NCBI GenBank assembly: GCA_036346225.1
Contig: JARFIW010000658.1
Span: 1,736,001 to 1,800,000 of the forward strand
Direction of reading: 5' to 3'
Source: Platerodrilus igneus
Taxonomy: Eukaryota > Arthropoda > Insecta > Coleoptera > Lycidae
DNA: 64,000 nt
Both the position numbers and the translations under genes were made by a program. The notes below the pieces were generated by a model. It made no database searches. It saw only the letters and a list, made by a program, of their open reading frames with translations, and had not been told where the DNA came from. This document shows, in pieces, positions 36,579 to 47,966 of the stretch (positions are counted from its first letter, which is position 1; every line of letters begins with the position of its first letter).

Positions 36579-37016
36579 CTACGGCTGAGGAGCAATCGCT
36601 TTTGTGTTGGCACTTGCATCTTCGGACTTACTACCGCCTTGGAAAAATGAAACTGAAACAAAGTTATGTATTTGTAAATTCCCATATACAATACTTGTAA
36701 GATAAAAATAATTCAAAGAAAGCTTACTAATGATAATAACGACAACAGCAACACCAATAACGCCCAAAATTATCATCATTTTTATATTCTTCCACCAATA
36801 TTTTTTATGCAATCTTTGGGCTTGTTGTTCGAACCTTTTACCACCTTCCTGTAGAGCATCGGCACGACTATCCAGCTCCGATAATTTTTGATCACGTTCT
36901 AACACCTTTTCCACATTAACACGCATTATTCCCACAACTTCATTTACTTGATCTTGGGCTTGCTGTAGATTCTTCTTATTTTGGGATGTACCATAACTAC
37001 CAGAGGGACTCTCCAT
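36579..37016 (-). CDS. Syb: Synaptobrevin/VAMP (R-SNARE), copy B, two exons
   Basis: Exon 1 is 36728-37016 (289 nt, same length as in copy A) and exon 2 is 36579-36652; the mature frame is 363 nt, 120 residues. The donor GTAAGC (36727-36722) and the acceptor after 36653 define a 75 bp intron that is a multiple of three and free of in-frame stops, so an unspliced message would still read through as a 145-residue protein with a Tyr/Leu-rich insert beyond the anchor. Same SNARE coiled coil, VLERDQ zero layer, [14 protein letters not shown] juxtamembrane segment and membrane anchor as copy A. The tail after the anchor is unrelated in detail, ending KAIAPQP. Confidence 0.92.
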   Translation of the reverse strand: MESPSGSYGTSQNKKNLQQAQDQVNEVVGIMRVNVEKVLERDQKLSELDSRADALQEGGKRFEQQAQRLHKKYWWKNIKMMIILGVIGVAVVVIIISKLSLNYFYLTSIVYGNLQIHNFVSVSFFQGGSKSEDASANTKAIAPQP

Positions 37017-37787
37017 TTTTTCTAAAGGACCAAATTAATATGGTAAAGTAGAAATAGACAGCTTACACTACAACACAAATACCTTTAATTGTATTTAAAC
37101 AGTTTAATTAGGTTCAATTAAAGCTCAAAACAGACTTTCTGTGTAAGTTACTGCCCCGATGAGTCAAGCAACAAGGAAAACACACCGTTTTTTCCTAAGA
37201 TTTGAGTGTTCTAGTTGAAAATACTTCAAAAATAAATCTATAAAATTGATATAAAAACCGAACTTTTTATCGGCACATAGCTAAAATTCTTATGATAAAG
37301 TTTTTGTATTTTATAATTATGGAAACGTCACAATTCCGAGATTGAAATAACAAATGTAAAATGAAAGTGGCTATTATACCGTAATTACTGATAAAGTACT
37401 TCAACAGATACAATATTTATATGGATTTATACATTTCGATACCAACTGATTCGGTTTATGGGAAGGAAATCAGCCTGCTCAGAACTGTTTATACAATAAC
37501 TAAGGTTACCAGACGTCCTCTTTTACCCGGACAAGTCCTCTATTACGACAACATTTCTGTGTCCGGTACATTTTTAAAATTAAAGTGGAAATTGTGCTCG
37601 TTTCTCCTGATTTAATATTTGCTAGTTATATATTAAAAATGAATATATACACCGTGATACAATAACTGAAAATATATGAAAATCCAGTTGTCTGTTTAGA
37701 AGCAGTCATGCGCATGACTTCACGTGGAGAGTTATTATAACGCCTTGAGTTATAGATTACATATAATTATTGTATTTTACGTTTTTT
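37017..37787. other. 5' flank of VAMP copy B
   Basis: Contains a possible AG acceptor (CCTTTAG) just before the ATG. Otherwise no recognised gene; the small open frame at 37421-37615 overlaps a GGTTACCAGACGTCC stretch that looks like repeat sequence. Confidence 0.4.
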
Positions 37788-37990
37788 TCTCCTTGTTTTT
37801 GGAAATTTCAGGATATAATCCTATGATTTTCTTGCTTCTTTTGGTTCTTTTTTGGCCTTTCAATGATATTTCTTTCGGGGGGAAGGGTAGGGTTGGGTTA
37901 TGAAGCTAGACAGGTTTCTATCACTTCACGCTTGGTCTAGCAGTTTTCTTAATTTTCGGTCGTGGTGTTGCTTTTACGTGGCAATCATAT
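37788..37990 (-). pseudogene. Jockey-like LINE, 3' end
   Basis: On the minus strand the last codons of a LINE ORF2 are readable (PRPKIKKTARPSVK, then stop near 37880), followed by a short 3' UTR and an A-run (complement of the T-run at 37781-37787). Right flank is Gypsy C, beyond which the same LINE continues at 42083. Confidence 0.55.
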
Positions 37991-38475
37991 TGTTACGAGC
38001 TACAATTAGGCAACCTGTCAAACACACACAAGCGCCGTAAGCAATGTATATACTACAGAGCCTAGAATTTTTTAGCAATTACTGGAGTATAAATCATCTT
38101 TTTAATTCAGGGTATATATAAGACCGCTGATAAATGTAAAAGCTAGTCTATATCTAAATGTCGAACATAAATTATATCGTGTTAAGTTAAATAGTAAAGT
38201 TTTTAGAAGTCCAAAAGTAAACATAAATTCGGGTGATGTGAAGTGTTGTATATTGTACCGCCAGCTTGTGGAATACATAAATAGACCAAACGTGTAGAAT
38301 AAATAAATAGTAGTGTTATTGTTGTTAATAAACCTATGGTTAAGAATTTAGTTTAAGAAGATATTAGTGCTTGTAAATTTATTAGTGTGATAGTGCTTCA
38401 TTGTTAATTGGACTGAAAACATCTATAAATAAGGCATATACTGTTAATTAGACTTGTGAACAGTGAGTAATAAAG
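37991..38475 (+). repeat. 5' LTR of Gypsy C, truncated
   Basis: Matches the 3' LTR up to GAGTAATAAA; the last ~55 bp and the leader are lost in the deletion. Confidence 0.9.
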
Positions 38476-38486
38476 GCTCTTGTTAA

Positions 38487-40966
38487 TTCAAACGTAAGGA
38501 AGCCGAGCAAATTATCACCGATATAGAAGAACAGGGAGTGATTGAACCCTCGAATAGTCCATTGGCATCACCGGTAGTGCTTGTCAAGAAAAAGGACGAG
38601 ACGATAAAGTTTTGTGTAGACTACCGGCAGCTTAACAATGTGACAAAGAAAGACAGCTATCCTTTGCCCAGAATTGATGAAACCTTGGATACTCTATCCG
38701 GGTCTAAATGGTTTTCGACCTTGGACTTGAAAAGCGCATACTGGCAGGTAGGTTTGGAGCGAAACGATAAAGAGAAAACTGCGTTTACAATTGGAACTGG
38801 ATTATGGAAGTTCAAGATCATGCCATGGGGATTATGCAATGCCCCTGCTACTTTTAAACGTTTGATGGAGTCGATACTGCGTGAACTGTCCTGGAGAACA
38901 TGTCTGGTGTACCTAGACGACGTAATAGTGTTAGGCCAGTCTTTTAAAGAACACCTTAAGAACCTAGAAGAGATATTCCAAAGATTACGCGGGGGGAAAC
39001 CTTACATTGAGCCCCAAGAAATGTTACTTATTTGGAAAAGGGGTGAAATACCTAGGACATGTCGTTTCGGAGACCGGAATAAGAGCTGACCCTGACAAAA
39101 TATAAACGGTATAAGAGTGGCATACACCAGCAGATATACACCAACTACGCAGTTTTCTAGGATTGTGCACATATTACCGATGTTCTATACTTGGGTTTGC
39201 GAACATTGCCATACCGTTAACAAAATTAACCGAAGATGGCCAAGAATATGATTGGAATGACGACTGCCACAGTGCATTTGAACAACTGAAACTGTTACTA
39301 GTTACATCACCAATTCTGAGTTATCTACGGGTGGAGGGGAAATTTGTGTTGGATACCGATGCCAGTAACTTTTATAAGTACTTACACGGCCGTAAATTCC
39401 TGTTGAGAACATACCATGCTACACTAAAATGATTACCGCTGTTTCGAAATCCTGAAGGGCAAGTTGCAAGGCTTAATAGAGCGGCTGCAGGAATATGACT
39501 TTGATACAGAACATCGTGTAGGAACTAGCAATCGGAAGGCAGACGCTCTGTCAAAGAGACCTTGTCCGGTAGACTGCAATAATTGCTCCAAGATGCAAGA
39601 GAAAACAAGTGTCAACTATAGAATGACGGTAACCGATGATACTTGGCAACCCGAAAGAATACGAGAAGACCAGGAGAATGACGCCGAATTGGGACGTATT
39701 ATTGAGTGGAAAAGTAGAGGACAACGACCAGCTTGGGAAGAAATTAGTATTTCAAGTAGGAGCCTGAAGGCATACTGGGCACAGTGGGACTCCTTGGTGA
39801 TTGAAAATAGAATCTTGAAACGACGCCTGGAATGTGAAGATGCCACTGAGAGACTCCAAGTGATAGTGCCAAGTAGCAGAGTGCCGGAAGTATTGCAGCA
39901 CTTGCACGATGGTATTTCCGGAGGGCACTTTGTCGTGAAATGAACTCTCGAAAGAGAGAGAAAGATTCTATTGGGTGAACTGCAAAGAAGATGTGAAGGA
40001 GTGGTGCCGGAAATGTGAGTTGTGTGCCTCTGCAAATGGCCCGGTCACAAAACGGAAAGCCCCAATGAGACAGTATAACGTAGGGAATCCTTTTGAGAGG
40101 GTGGCCATTAATATAGCTTGTCCGTTTCCTGAATCAGAGAAAGGAAATAAATACATCTTAGTTGCAATGGATTATTTTACCAAATGGCCGGAGGCGTATG
40201 CTATACCTAACCAGGAAGCCGAGACTGTTGCAGATGTACTAGTGAGGGAGTTGTTTTGTCGCTTTGGAGTTCCGTTGGAATTACACTCCGATCAAGGTTG
40301 GAACTTCGATCAGCGTTGTTTCAAAGCGTCTGCAAGCATCTTGGAATCAGGAAAACTAGAACCACGCCACTTCATCCCCAATCGGATTCAATGGTTGAAA
40401 GAATGGACAGGACGTTAGGAAAGTACCTAGCCAAAGTTGTCTCTGAACATCAACGAGATTGGAACCAATATTTACATTTGTTCCTACTGCCGTACCGATC
40501 TTCGGTACATGACAGCACAGGATACTCGCCCGCTTGTGTAATGTTAGGACGTGAATTGCGGCTACCATGTGATCTTCAGTTTGGATTTAAACCTGGAGAA
40601 GAGATCGCAGATGAAGATTACGTTAGTAAGCTTCGCGAAAGATCTAATAGCATTCACGAAAACGTCCGAAAGAATATCCAGGCAGCAAGCGATCAAATGA
40701 AATGACAATATGACATAAAAGCTTAAGAAGGTGATTATCAACCTGGAGATTTAGTGTGGTTGTATAATCCACAAAGACAGCGTGGGTTGTCGCCAAAATT
40801 ACAAAGACAATGGGAAGCCTCGTGCGAAGGGTTGAAAAAAATTAATGATGTAGTGTACCGGATCAGAAGATCTCCCCGTGGTAGACCGAAAGTGGTGCAC
40901 TTTGACCGTTTAACATCTTACGCTGGCAACAACCAGGAAGACTCGAGTAACGAGAATGGTGTTTGA
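38487..40966 (+). pseudogene. Gypsy C pol: RT, RNase H, integrase
   Basis: RT (38538-39089) has IEPSNSPLASPVVLVKKKD, WFSTLDLKSAYWQV (motif A), FKIMPWGLCNAPATF and LVYLDDVIVL (YLDD). A frameshift near 38990 follows. RNase H (39163-39432) has FVLDTDASN but then lacks most of its core: an internal deletion joins DASN to HGRKFLLRTYHA. A further frame (39464-39943) gives EHRVGTSNRKADALSK and the integrase HH zinc region. The integrase core (39975-40418, then 40390-40705) has WCRKCELC, MDYFTKWPEAY (Asp), LHSDQGWNFD (Asp) and MVERMDR (the Glu). The C-terminal domain (40754-40966) has PGDLVWLYNP and WEASCEGL. At least four shifts or stops; dead. Confidence 0.92.
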
Positions 40967-41611
40967 AGAGTTATTAATAGTGAGCCAAATGTAGATTTTG
41001 AGAGTTTTATGGCGGCGCATGGTGGTTCCGCTAAGGCGAGATTTGGCGTTGATGTTGAAAAACAACAAGATCTGTTTAGAGCACCAAAAGAGTATTCCCT
41101 TGCACATTGCGTAGCTCAGGACCTGCAGATGTCAACAGGGATAGCTATTGTTTTCAAGAAAATGTTTGGATGTGTGGATGAATTAGTACAACGGCAGCCA
41201 ACTGTAGGAAAAGCTTTGGTCTTTCAGGATAAAAATCGTTATGTTTACTATCTGGTCAGAGATTCAGTTATGAACATCTATGGGAGGCTCTGCTGAATTT
41301 TAAGGCTCAGATGATGGAAAATGGAGTAACGAAACTAGCGGTGCCCAAGCTCAGCTGTGGACTGGATGGCTTAGATTGGAGGATAGTCCGAAATATGCTA
41401 GAAGTAGTTTTTCAGGGAACCAACGTCCAGGTCCTTGTTTGTTGTTATCAACCGCTTGCCTACCAAGACGAAGAAAAGAGTGTTGACTGTTATTTCCAAC
41501 GACGTGGTGGATGCACCAGAGGAGATAGCTGCTGATACCGTCATCAGTCATCGAATTCACGTCAAAATGTATTTACAGCTACGAGACGTAACGGTTTTAA
41601 AGAGAGGGCAG
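40967..41611 (+). pseudogene. Accessory ORF after integrase: OARD1/TARG1-like macrodomain plus CCCH zinc finger
   Basis: In frame with the integrase C-terminus and separated from it by a single TGA (40964-40966), so probably once part of the pol polyprotein or read through. Residues from 41009: EYSLAHCVAQDLQMSTGIAI and FKKMFGCVDELV, then KALVFQDKNRYVYYLV; after a frameshift near 41265, NGVTKLAVPKLSCGLDGLDW and VVFQGTNVQVLV. This matches the OARD1/TARG1 family of ADP-ribose hydrolases (AHC...GAGIA, YYLI, P+...GCGLD, W). The GLD Asp, equivalent to the TARG1 catalytic Asp, is kept. The short segment after YYL, where TARG1 has its catalytic Lys, is shortened here. Downstream, Cys-x7-Cys-x5-Cys-x3-His (41492-41552) is a CCCH finger, with TGA in place of one spacer codon. 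The family removes ADP-ribose from proteins; a role in the element is unknown. Confidence 0.82.
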
Positions 41612-42078
41612 TGTTACGAGCTACTATTAGGCTACCAGTCAAACACACACAAGAATCGTAAGCAATGTGTATACTACAGAAGCCTAGAATTCTCTAGCAA
41701 TTACTGGAGTATGAATCATCCTTTTAATTATATCGTGTAAAGTTAGTTAGTTATACGCTTTTGAAAGTCCAAGAGTAAAAATAAATTTGGGTGATGTGAA
41801 GTGTATATTGTACCGCCAGCTTGTGGAATACATAAATAGACCAAAAGTGTAGAATAAATAAATAGTAGTGTTAGTGTTGTTATTAGACCTATGGTTAAGA
41901 ATTTAGTTTAAGAAGATATTAGTGCTTGTAAATTCATTAGTGTGATAGTGCTTCATTGTTAATTGGACTGAAAACATCTATAAATAATGCACATATTGTT
42001 AATTTGACTTGTGAACAGTGAGTAATAAAAACTTGCTTGTTTTAAATTACTGAAACGCGGTAGTAGGTGCCCGCTACA
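41612..42078 (+). repeat. 3' LTR of Gypsy C
   Basis: 467 bp, TGTTACGAGC to CCCGCTACA. The accessory frame runs a few codons into it. Confidence 0.93.
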
Positions 42079-42082
42079 ATAT

Positions 42083-44324
42083 TTTCTCTCCTTTTGGTGG
42101 CTATCATCTCTAATGGCTCTAGTCCTAGTTCTTTTTGCACTTCCTGGTTAGTGTGATATCTGTACGCGTCACTCGCTCTGCAGCACAGTCTCATGCGAAA
42201 TTATTGAAGGCTCTTAATCGTGCTTGGTAGTGTCCGGTTTGCCCAGATTTGGCAGCCATAGAGCATCAGCGCCTCTATTAGTCCTTTGACTAGTGTAATT
42301 CTTGTTTTCGGACTTAATCGTTCTTCTTTTAATATTTTATAGATTCGGCTGGCAGGGTTTTGCGTAGGTTTTCATTCGTTTTCGTTTTACGAAGTTGCCT
42401 AGTCTGTTGAAACTTACTCTAAGATATGTAATTGTTTTTTTGGTCTTCACTTCTTGGTTGCCAATCTTTAAGCTCCCTTTTCAATAGTGCTTGCCGTTTA
42501 GGCTTGCAACTTCAGTTTCGGTGATGTTTATCAACAGTTTCCAGAGCTCTGCCCATTTCATGACTTTATTTATCCTTTTTCCGCTGTAGCTACAGTGTGG
42601 TGGATAGTTTTGCCAGTAGTAACGATTGCAATGTTATCTGCGAATTGTAGGATTTTAGTGCCTGGGTAGGATGGGATATCAGTCACCATAACATTAAATA
42701 AAATTGGGGATAAAAGAGACCCCTGCGAAACTCCTTTTGCTTCTGTCACATCTGAATGTGTTGTCTATTCTCACTTGGAATTTTTTTTCTTCGAGAAAGC
42801 TTTTTATAATTATGAGCAAGTTCGATGGCGTGTTCATTCGGGTTAGCTTGATAAGGATGCTTGTTTTCCAGGTTCGATCGTAGACCTTCTCCATGTCTAA
42901 TAGAGTGGTGATTTGATGTCCTCGTTTCTTTTTGGCCATTTCTGCATTCCGTGGCAGATTTTTGGCTTGTTTAACTGCATCTAAATTTTTCCTGAACCCG
43001 AATTACGAGCTAGGGATTTTGAACATCATTTCCAGCAATTCTTGAAGATCTTCTTGAATTAATTTTTATAATACTTTAAACATGGAGCACAGCAAGCTTA
43101 TCGGTCTCCTGTTTCCAGGTTTCGTTTCGTCATTGCCCTTTTTTGGGATCGTTGTTACTATGGCTATCTTCCACTGTTTCGGAAAGATTAGTTGCTGTTG
43201 AATTTTGGTGAATACTTCGAATAGACCTTCTACTAGTTCTTGTGGTACATGAATTAATGCCTCGCACGGAATCAGTCGGCTCCCGATGCTTTTCTTCTGG
43301 CTAGTTTTTGGATTGTTTTCTGAATTTTTTCTGGGGTCCATTTAATTTTCTCTGTTAAGATCAGCTGGTTTTTGCGACTTTCCCTTCTCTATATTTGGTT
43401 TAATCCTGTGTGTATGTTTTTGCTGGTAGTGTGTTGTTGAATTAAGAGCTTAGATGTTGGGCTATGTTTTTTGCTTAATCGATTTCCGAGAAGGCCCATT
43501 TGTTGTTATAGTATAGCGCATAATTTTCTGTTGCGTCTTTTCTAAAGGCTTCTGTTATTTTCCATAGCTGGTTCTTCACTTTTATTTATTTCGTCGATTG
43601 TCTTCTCCCATCTCTTTTCCCTCTTCTCCTTTATTATCTTTTTGCTCCTTTCTACTGCTTTGTTTAAAGCCGCTTTGTCTTCTGTCGCTTTTGTTTTTAG
43701 GTACTTTTGTATAGCTCTATTTTTTGATTTAATATCTCTTGCTCTTCTTGGGTATGCTAGAGGCGATGAGACTTTCCGATGTAAATTCTGGTTGTCCTTT
43801 CTATGACTTCTCTTATTTGTTGTGTGATGGCGGTTACTTTCTCTTCTATGGATTCTTTTTCTATGTATTGGTATTCCGCGATTATTTGGTTGTATAAGAT
43901 CCAATTGGTTGTTTTATTGACTTTTTCATACTGAATGTTTGCTCTCTTTATAGGCATTTCTAATCTCACAGCGACATGGTCCAATTCTAGGTTGTGGTTG
44001 TGTTTGTTATTTTACTCAATTTGGACAGATTTTTTCCTCTTTAGTTTGTGGTGTTACAGCCCTATACGCTGTTCTGAGAGTTAAAGTCTCCACCAATAAT
44101 TAGTGGTGCGTTCTCGTTTTTGATGTAGCTTTCTAGCTGTTTCTGAAAAAAGTTTTGTGGGCGGCAGGTAGATAGATATTATTCTGTGTTTTTCTGTTCT
44201 ATTTCTGTTTCTACTGCGGTATACTCTTCGCCTTTTAACTCTTCGATTGTGAGTAGAGTATTTGAGCCGGTTCTGGAATCTCATTTGCTCCAGCATCCTC
44301 AATTGCTTCCTCATTCTGAACCAA
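42083..44324 (-). pseudogene. Jockey-like LINE, endonuclease end and reverse transcriptase
   Basis: Minus-strand pieces in order: 44081-44359 with IISIYLPPTK (endonuclease), then near 44090 IIGGDFN in another frame; 43757-43984 and 43542-43904 (linker); 43066-43341 with PKQWKIAIVTTIPKKG and NRRPISLL; 42694-42939 with TTLLDMEKVYDRTW (motif A) and then SFIPNFI; and near 42640 LQFADNIAIV, where the second Asp of the usual FADD box reads Asn. Multiple frameshifts. The 5' end lies beyond the Gypsy D insertion at 49894, the 3' end at 37788-37990. Confidence 0.8.
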
Positions 44325-44328
44325 ATAG

Positions 44329-44926
44329 TGTTACATGCCGAAAATCGGCTATGTATCATATTTAGATCAAGTATAAATATATGAGTGAATTCACGCCACT
44401 ATTTTAAAATAAACTTGTTCATTTCCGTCATTTCGGACAGTTGCGTTTGCGCAAAAGAATGCGCAGGCGCGTAGTGATGGGCAAGTGCGCGGTTTGCGAC
44501 ACGACATTATTATTAGCCACGAGGCGTCGAACGGTAACGTTTACCTGTATCGTGTTTTTTGTCTTTTCTCTTATAGAATGTAGGTTTCCTTTTGCCTATA
44601 TCTTCAAGTACCTTTACCTTTATCCTTTCGCCCTACCTACGGACGACGAAGGTAGAGGACGAATAAATTTGGATCAACAATGGCGTAACGCAACCCATCT
44701 TAAAACAACAGTGAGATGCCCCGAGATTAACTGCAAGGCATGTTTTAAGTGAGTACTTGGCTTTATTTACATTTTAAGGTGCAAATTGTATCATTGTAAA
44801 CGTGTTTGGTATGTGATACAATTTGATACGTAATTATGTCATTATTGTGCAATATTGTGAAACGTGGATCGTATCAGTGTTGCCAACTTTAGCAGTGGCG
44901 CTGAATACGTACGCGGAAATGTAACA
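44329..44926 (+). repeat. 5' LTR of Gypsy D
   Basis: 598 bp. Starts with a small hairpin (TGCCGAAAATCGGC). Very similar to 49296-49889. Confidence 0.93.
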
Positions 44927-44927
44927 G

Positions 44928-44993
44928 TGGCGCCCAACGTGAAGCTCGAACCCACGACCCTGAGATTAAAAGTCTCATGCTCTACCGACTGAG
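44928..44993 (-). other. Extended primer-site sequence: antisense copy of about 66 nt of tRNA-Lys
   Basis: Read on the minus strand it is a tRNA-Lys from the D-stem (CTCAGTCGGTAGAGC) through the anticodon arm (TGAGA, loop CTTTTAA, TCTCA; anticodon UUU) and T arm (GTGGGTTCGAGC) to the acceptor 3' strand GTTGGGCG, ending in CCA (44930-44928), which eukaryotic tRNA genes do not encode. From memory of the tRNA-Lys(CUU) type only about three changes are seen, including the base turning anticodon CUU to UUU. The 5' acceptor strand is absent; integrase reading (VNRVLITA-like) starts at 44993. So it is a reverse-transcribed primer tRNA, not a functional gene. Confidence 0.85.
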
Positions 44994-45549
44994 TAAATCG
45001 AGTCTTAATTACTGCTATCTCCTCATATATCGATTCAGACCACACTAAGTGGGATGAAAATATCTTTAAAATCGCTCAAGCTTTGCGTACATCCATACAC
45101 GAAGCAACCCAATTTACTCCTTTATTTCTTGTTTTTGGAAGATATACTTTAATTGATGGTAGTTTTTATGGTTCAGTTCCTGACGATACTAACGTAATTG
45201 AATTTGACGATAAAGTACTCTGGGACAAAGACCAACAATCATTACCTTCTATCTTTAACGACGTTAGAAAAAATTTGCTGAAAGCTTACGAAAAAACTAA
45301 GGATCCCTATAATCTGCGAAAACGAGATATTTCCTTTGCTCTAGGCGAACATGTTTGGAAAAAGAATTATGTCTTATCTGATGCTACAAAAAATTTTTTT
45401 TCGAAATTAGTCCCTAAATTCATTTTATGAAGGTTACTCGTGTTGTTAGTCCACTTATCTATGAACTTCAAGAAAATGATGGAAAACGTCAAGGAAGATG
45501 GCATATCAAAGACCTTAAACCAATCTCTGCTGACCCGAATGCTAATTAA
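44993..45549 (+). pseudogene. Gypsy D integrase C-terminal part
   Basis: Begins within the helix after the integrase catalytic core: VLITAISSYI, then HTKWDENIFKIAQALRTS and HEATQFTPLFLVFGR (the FxLxxGR motif). The C-terminal domain follows with FALGEHVWKKN, and after a 1-nt shift near 45427 RVVSPLIYELQ, then GRWHIKDLKP, ending at TAA 45547-45549. The DDE catalytic region itself is deleted. Confidence 0.88.
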
Positions 45550-46709
45550 TTTTTCACGTTTCATTTCTTTAACGACTTACCTAATGTTTTTGTCCCTGTT
45601 ATAAATTAGTTAACTTTATTCAGCCATTCTTTTTATCATACAACATTCACCATCTACACTTTTGGTTTATTTACCTTAAATTAGCTATCTTTTTGCTTCC
45701 CGTTAACTTTCCCTAGAATTTATTGCTAGCCACATATTTCTTTGTTATTTAGATTCTCTAATATAACTCTGTCGCTTTATCTAATCAATCTTGGCACCTT
45801 TTCTACATCATATTATTTTGTTTTCAGCATTTATCTTACGTTGTTTAATTACATGGTGATTGTCGTAACTTTAGTTTAGTTGGTGAGGTGCTATCGCTTT
45901 TTATTGATATCTTATCGAATTCTCGGTTGTTTTAGCATATTGGGACAGTATGTTTGTATTTAACTGCGTATAGTTAGGCATTCTTTTGTGTTTATGGCGT
46001 TACCGTTTCTAAAAATTACCTTGAAACAGTGGTTTTTGTGTGAAGGTATCTGTAGCGATACTTTTAAGTTGTTGTTTCAACTCTTGTCTGATTTTCTTAT
46101 CGCAGTGGATGCACTCGTTAATTAAATGATTGTACTAGTTCTCATCAAGAGTCTAGTAATTTTTTAACTTATTATGTGCCTTAACTTGTCTGATTAACAT
46201 AGCAGGTGGTCCTTCAGACCGACCTGAATTTAATAGAGACAACTCTCTACCTTCTCTCGGACGCTTGTCCAAAACTCTACTTTTTTTCTTATCCCGCTGT
46301 CTCCGTTTCCGCCTTTATTTTCATTCGGTAGACCTGTTCTTGTACCCCGGAAAACCCGTCTACCACATAAGAGTAATTTTTCTCTCACTCCGGGCTACTG
46401 ACCACACTGCTTGGTTGAGTAGTGCTTTTCTATCCACCTTTTCTATCGCTTTTGCTCAATGCCAGCCCTTTCTCTATTCTCTTTTATTTGGAAGTGTCAC
46501 TTATACATTCCAAAATACCTACCTCTCTCTTTTTACCTTTCCTATATCTCTATTGCCTTTTTATTTCCGTTAGTCACCGTGTGGTTGCGCGGGAGGCTTT
46601 CACAGACACCCGGACCACCTCTCTGGGAATCTCTCGTGAGGTCATGCGGTGCCGCTGTCAGCGCACGTGGCCGCTAACAGTGCATGTATGTATGAGTGTG
46701 TGTGTGCAA

Positions 46710-46711
<2 letters not shown>

Positions 46712-46747
<36 letters not shown>
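46712..46747. repeat. (TA)n microsatellite
   Basis: About 18 TA units inside Gypsy D, preceded by a short TG run. Confidence 0.95.
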
Positions 46748-46750
<3 letters not shown>

Positions 46751-47966
46751 TCCACATATATATGTATGGATATCTTACCGGTATCGTTCAACGTCGGATG
46801 CAGGAATGCACCTACATGCCTTTTTTCCGGTCCCTCATACCGTTTTTTTATAAACGGGCCTGCCTCACAGGTCGCTCTCTTCTAGGGGGTATGAGTATCT
46901 TACCTCTATAACGGCTTCAAGGAGCCACTCTATCTTGTATCTTTGTAATGGATGACGAAACGGCTTGGTGAGCTGGGGAATTCTACGCTGTATCTTTAAT
47001 GTATATAGTCGTAGCGTGCCTTAGCGTGCTGGGACGTTTCGGATTCACCTATTGTTATCTAGTTTTATCTTAATATTTTTATCTTACCTATTATCTTTGA
47101 TAATAACTTGAGACTTTGTCTTACTATCTTTTGTTTGGTATTTATGATCAGACGTAGGAATTATTTTTTGAGTATTGAGTGAAGAAGCTAACCTGATGGT
47201 AGCAATGTAATTTGTTAGGTTAGTAACGTAAGAAATTAGTAAGATGGCACTGTTGGCAAAGTTGTTAATTCACAACCATGTCATGAAAATTTTTGATATG
47301 TATTGTTTATTAAGCCAGTGTACCAGTACATAAAAATTTGTTAAAATGTATAGTAACTTGCTCTCTTGGGCATTTTGAAATTTGGGTATTTTGTTGCCAA
47401 AGAAAAAACAGTTTAAATGCAATGCTTATGTGCGTGTGCACTTAAAAAACTGTAATGTTAGCATTAGTTATAGTATATATGTTAGGCGACTTGTCGCATT
47501 TGTTTTAGGTTTAGTAGTGTTTCGTGCTCTCCGACAAATTTGTGCCGTCGATTATAACTGTGCCACATTAAAGACTCGTGTGTGCATTTATAGATGTTGT
47601 AACAATTATTTTAACGACTGCAAATCACCAAAAATTTATTAGTTAAATACGTCTTTTTGTCAGTCCGATTAAACAAATAAATATCGTCATTTAAATAAAT
47701 ATCCGTATTGGGATCATGTAGCCCAACCATAATACAGAGATGCTACTTTGGTTGCTAACAACAGGCGTTAACTGTTTGAATAAACATTTCAATGTCAAAC
47801 GACTCTGATAATATGCGCAGCGTGCCGGCCGCTCACTCTGGCTGGGGCACCTGACACGAAGACATCATGGAGAACCTTAGAGTTCTAACCAGTAACTTAC
47901 GTGTGGTTTTACGCCTATGTGTTTAGTCTAAGTGTAATAAGCACTTGAAGAAGTGTTTTTAATAAT

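Larger units (their letters stand above)
37991..42078 (+). mobile_element. Ty3/Gypsy LTR retrotransposon C with extra macrodomain/CCCH ORF (4088 bp)
   Basis: LTRs at 37991-38475 (3'-truncated) and 41612-42078; target duplication ATAT (37987-37990 and 42079-42082). LTRs start TGTTACGAGC and end CGCTACA. The left LTR is fused directly to the RT region, so primer site, gag and protease are deleted. A polypurine tract AAGAGAGGGCAG precedes the right LTR. Inserted in the Jockey-like LINE. Confidence 0.93.

Noticed and set aside
37421..37615. 64-residue open frame upstream of Gypsy C
   Set aside because: No family, overlaps repeat-like sequence; probably chance.
44928..45003. A functional tRNA-Lys gene on the minus strand
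   Set aside because: CCA is encoded, the 5' acceptor strand is missing, and it sits at the primer-binding site of an LTR element.
46422..46911. Tyr/Ile-rich open frames
   Set aside because: Translation of the (TA)n run; low complexity.
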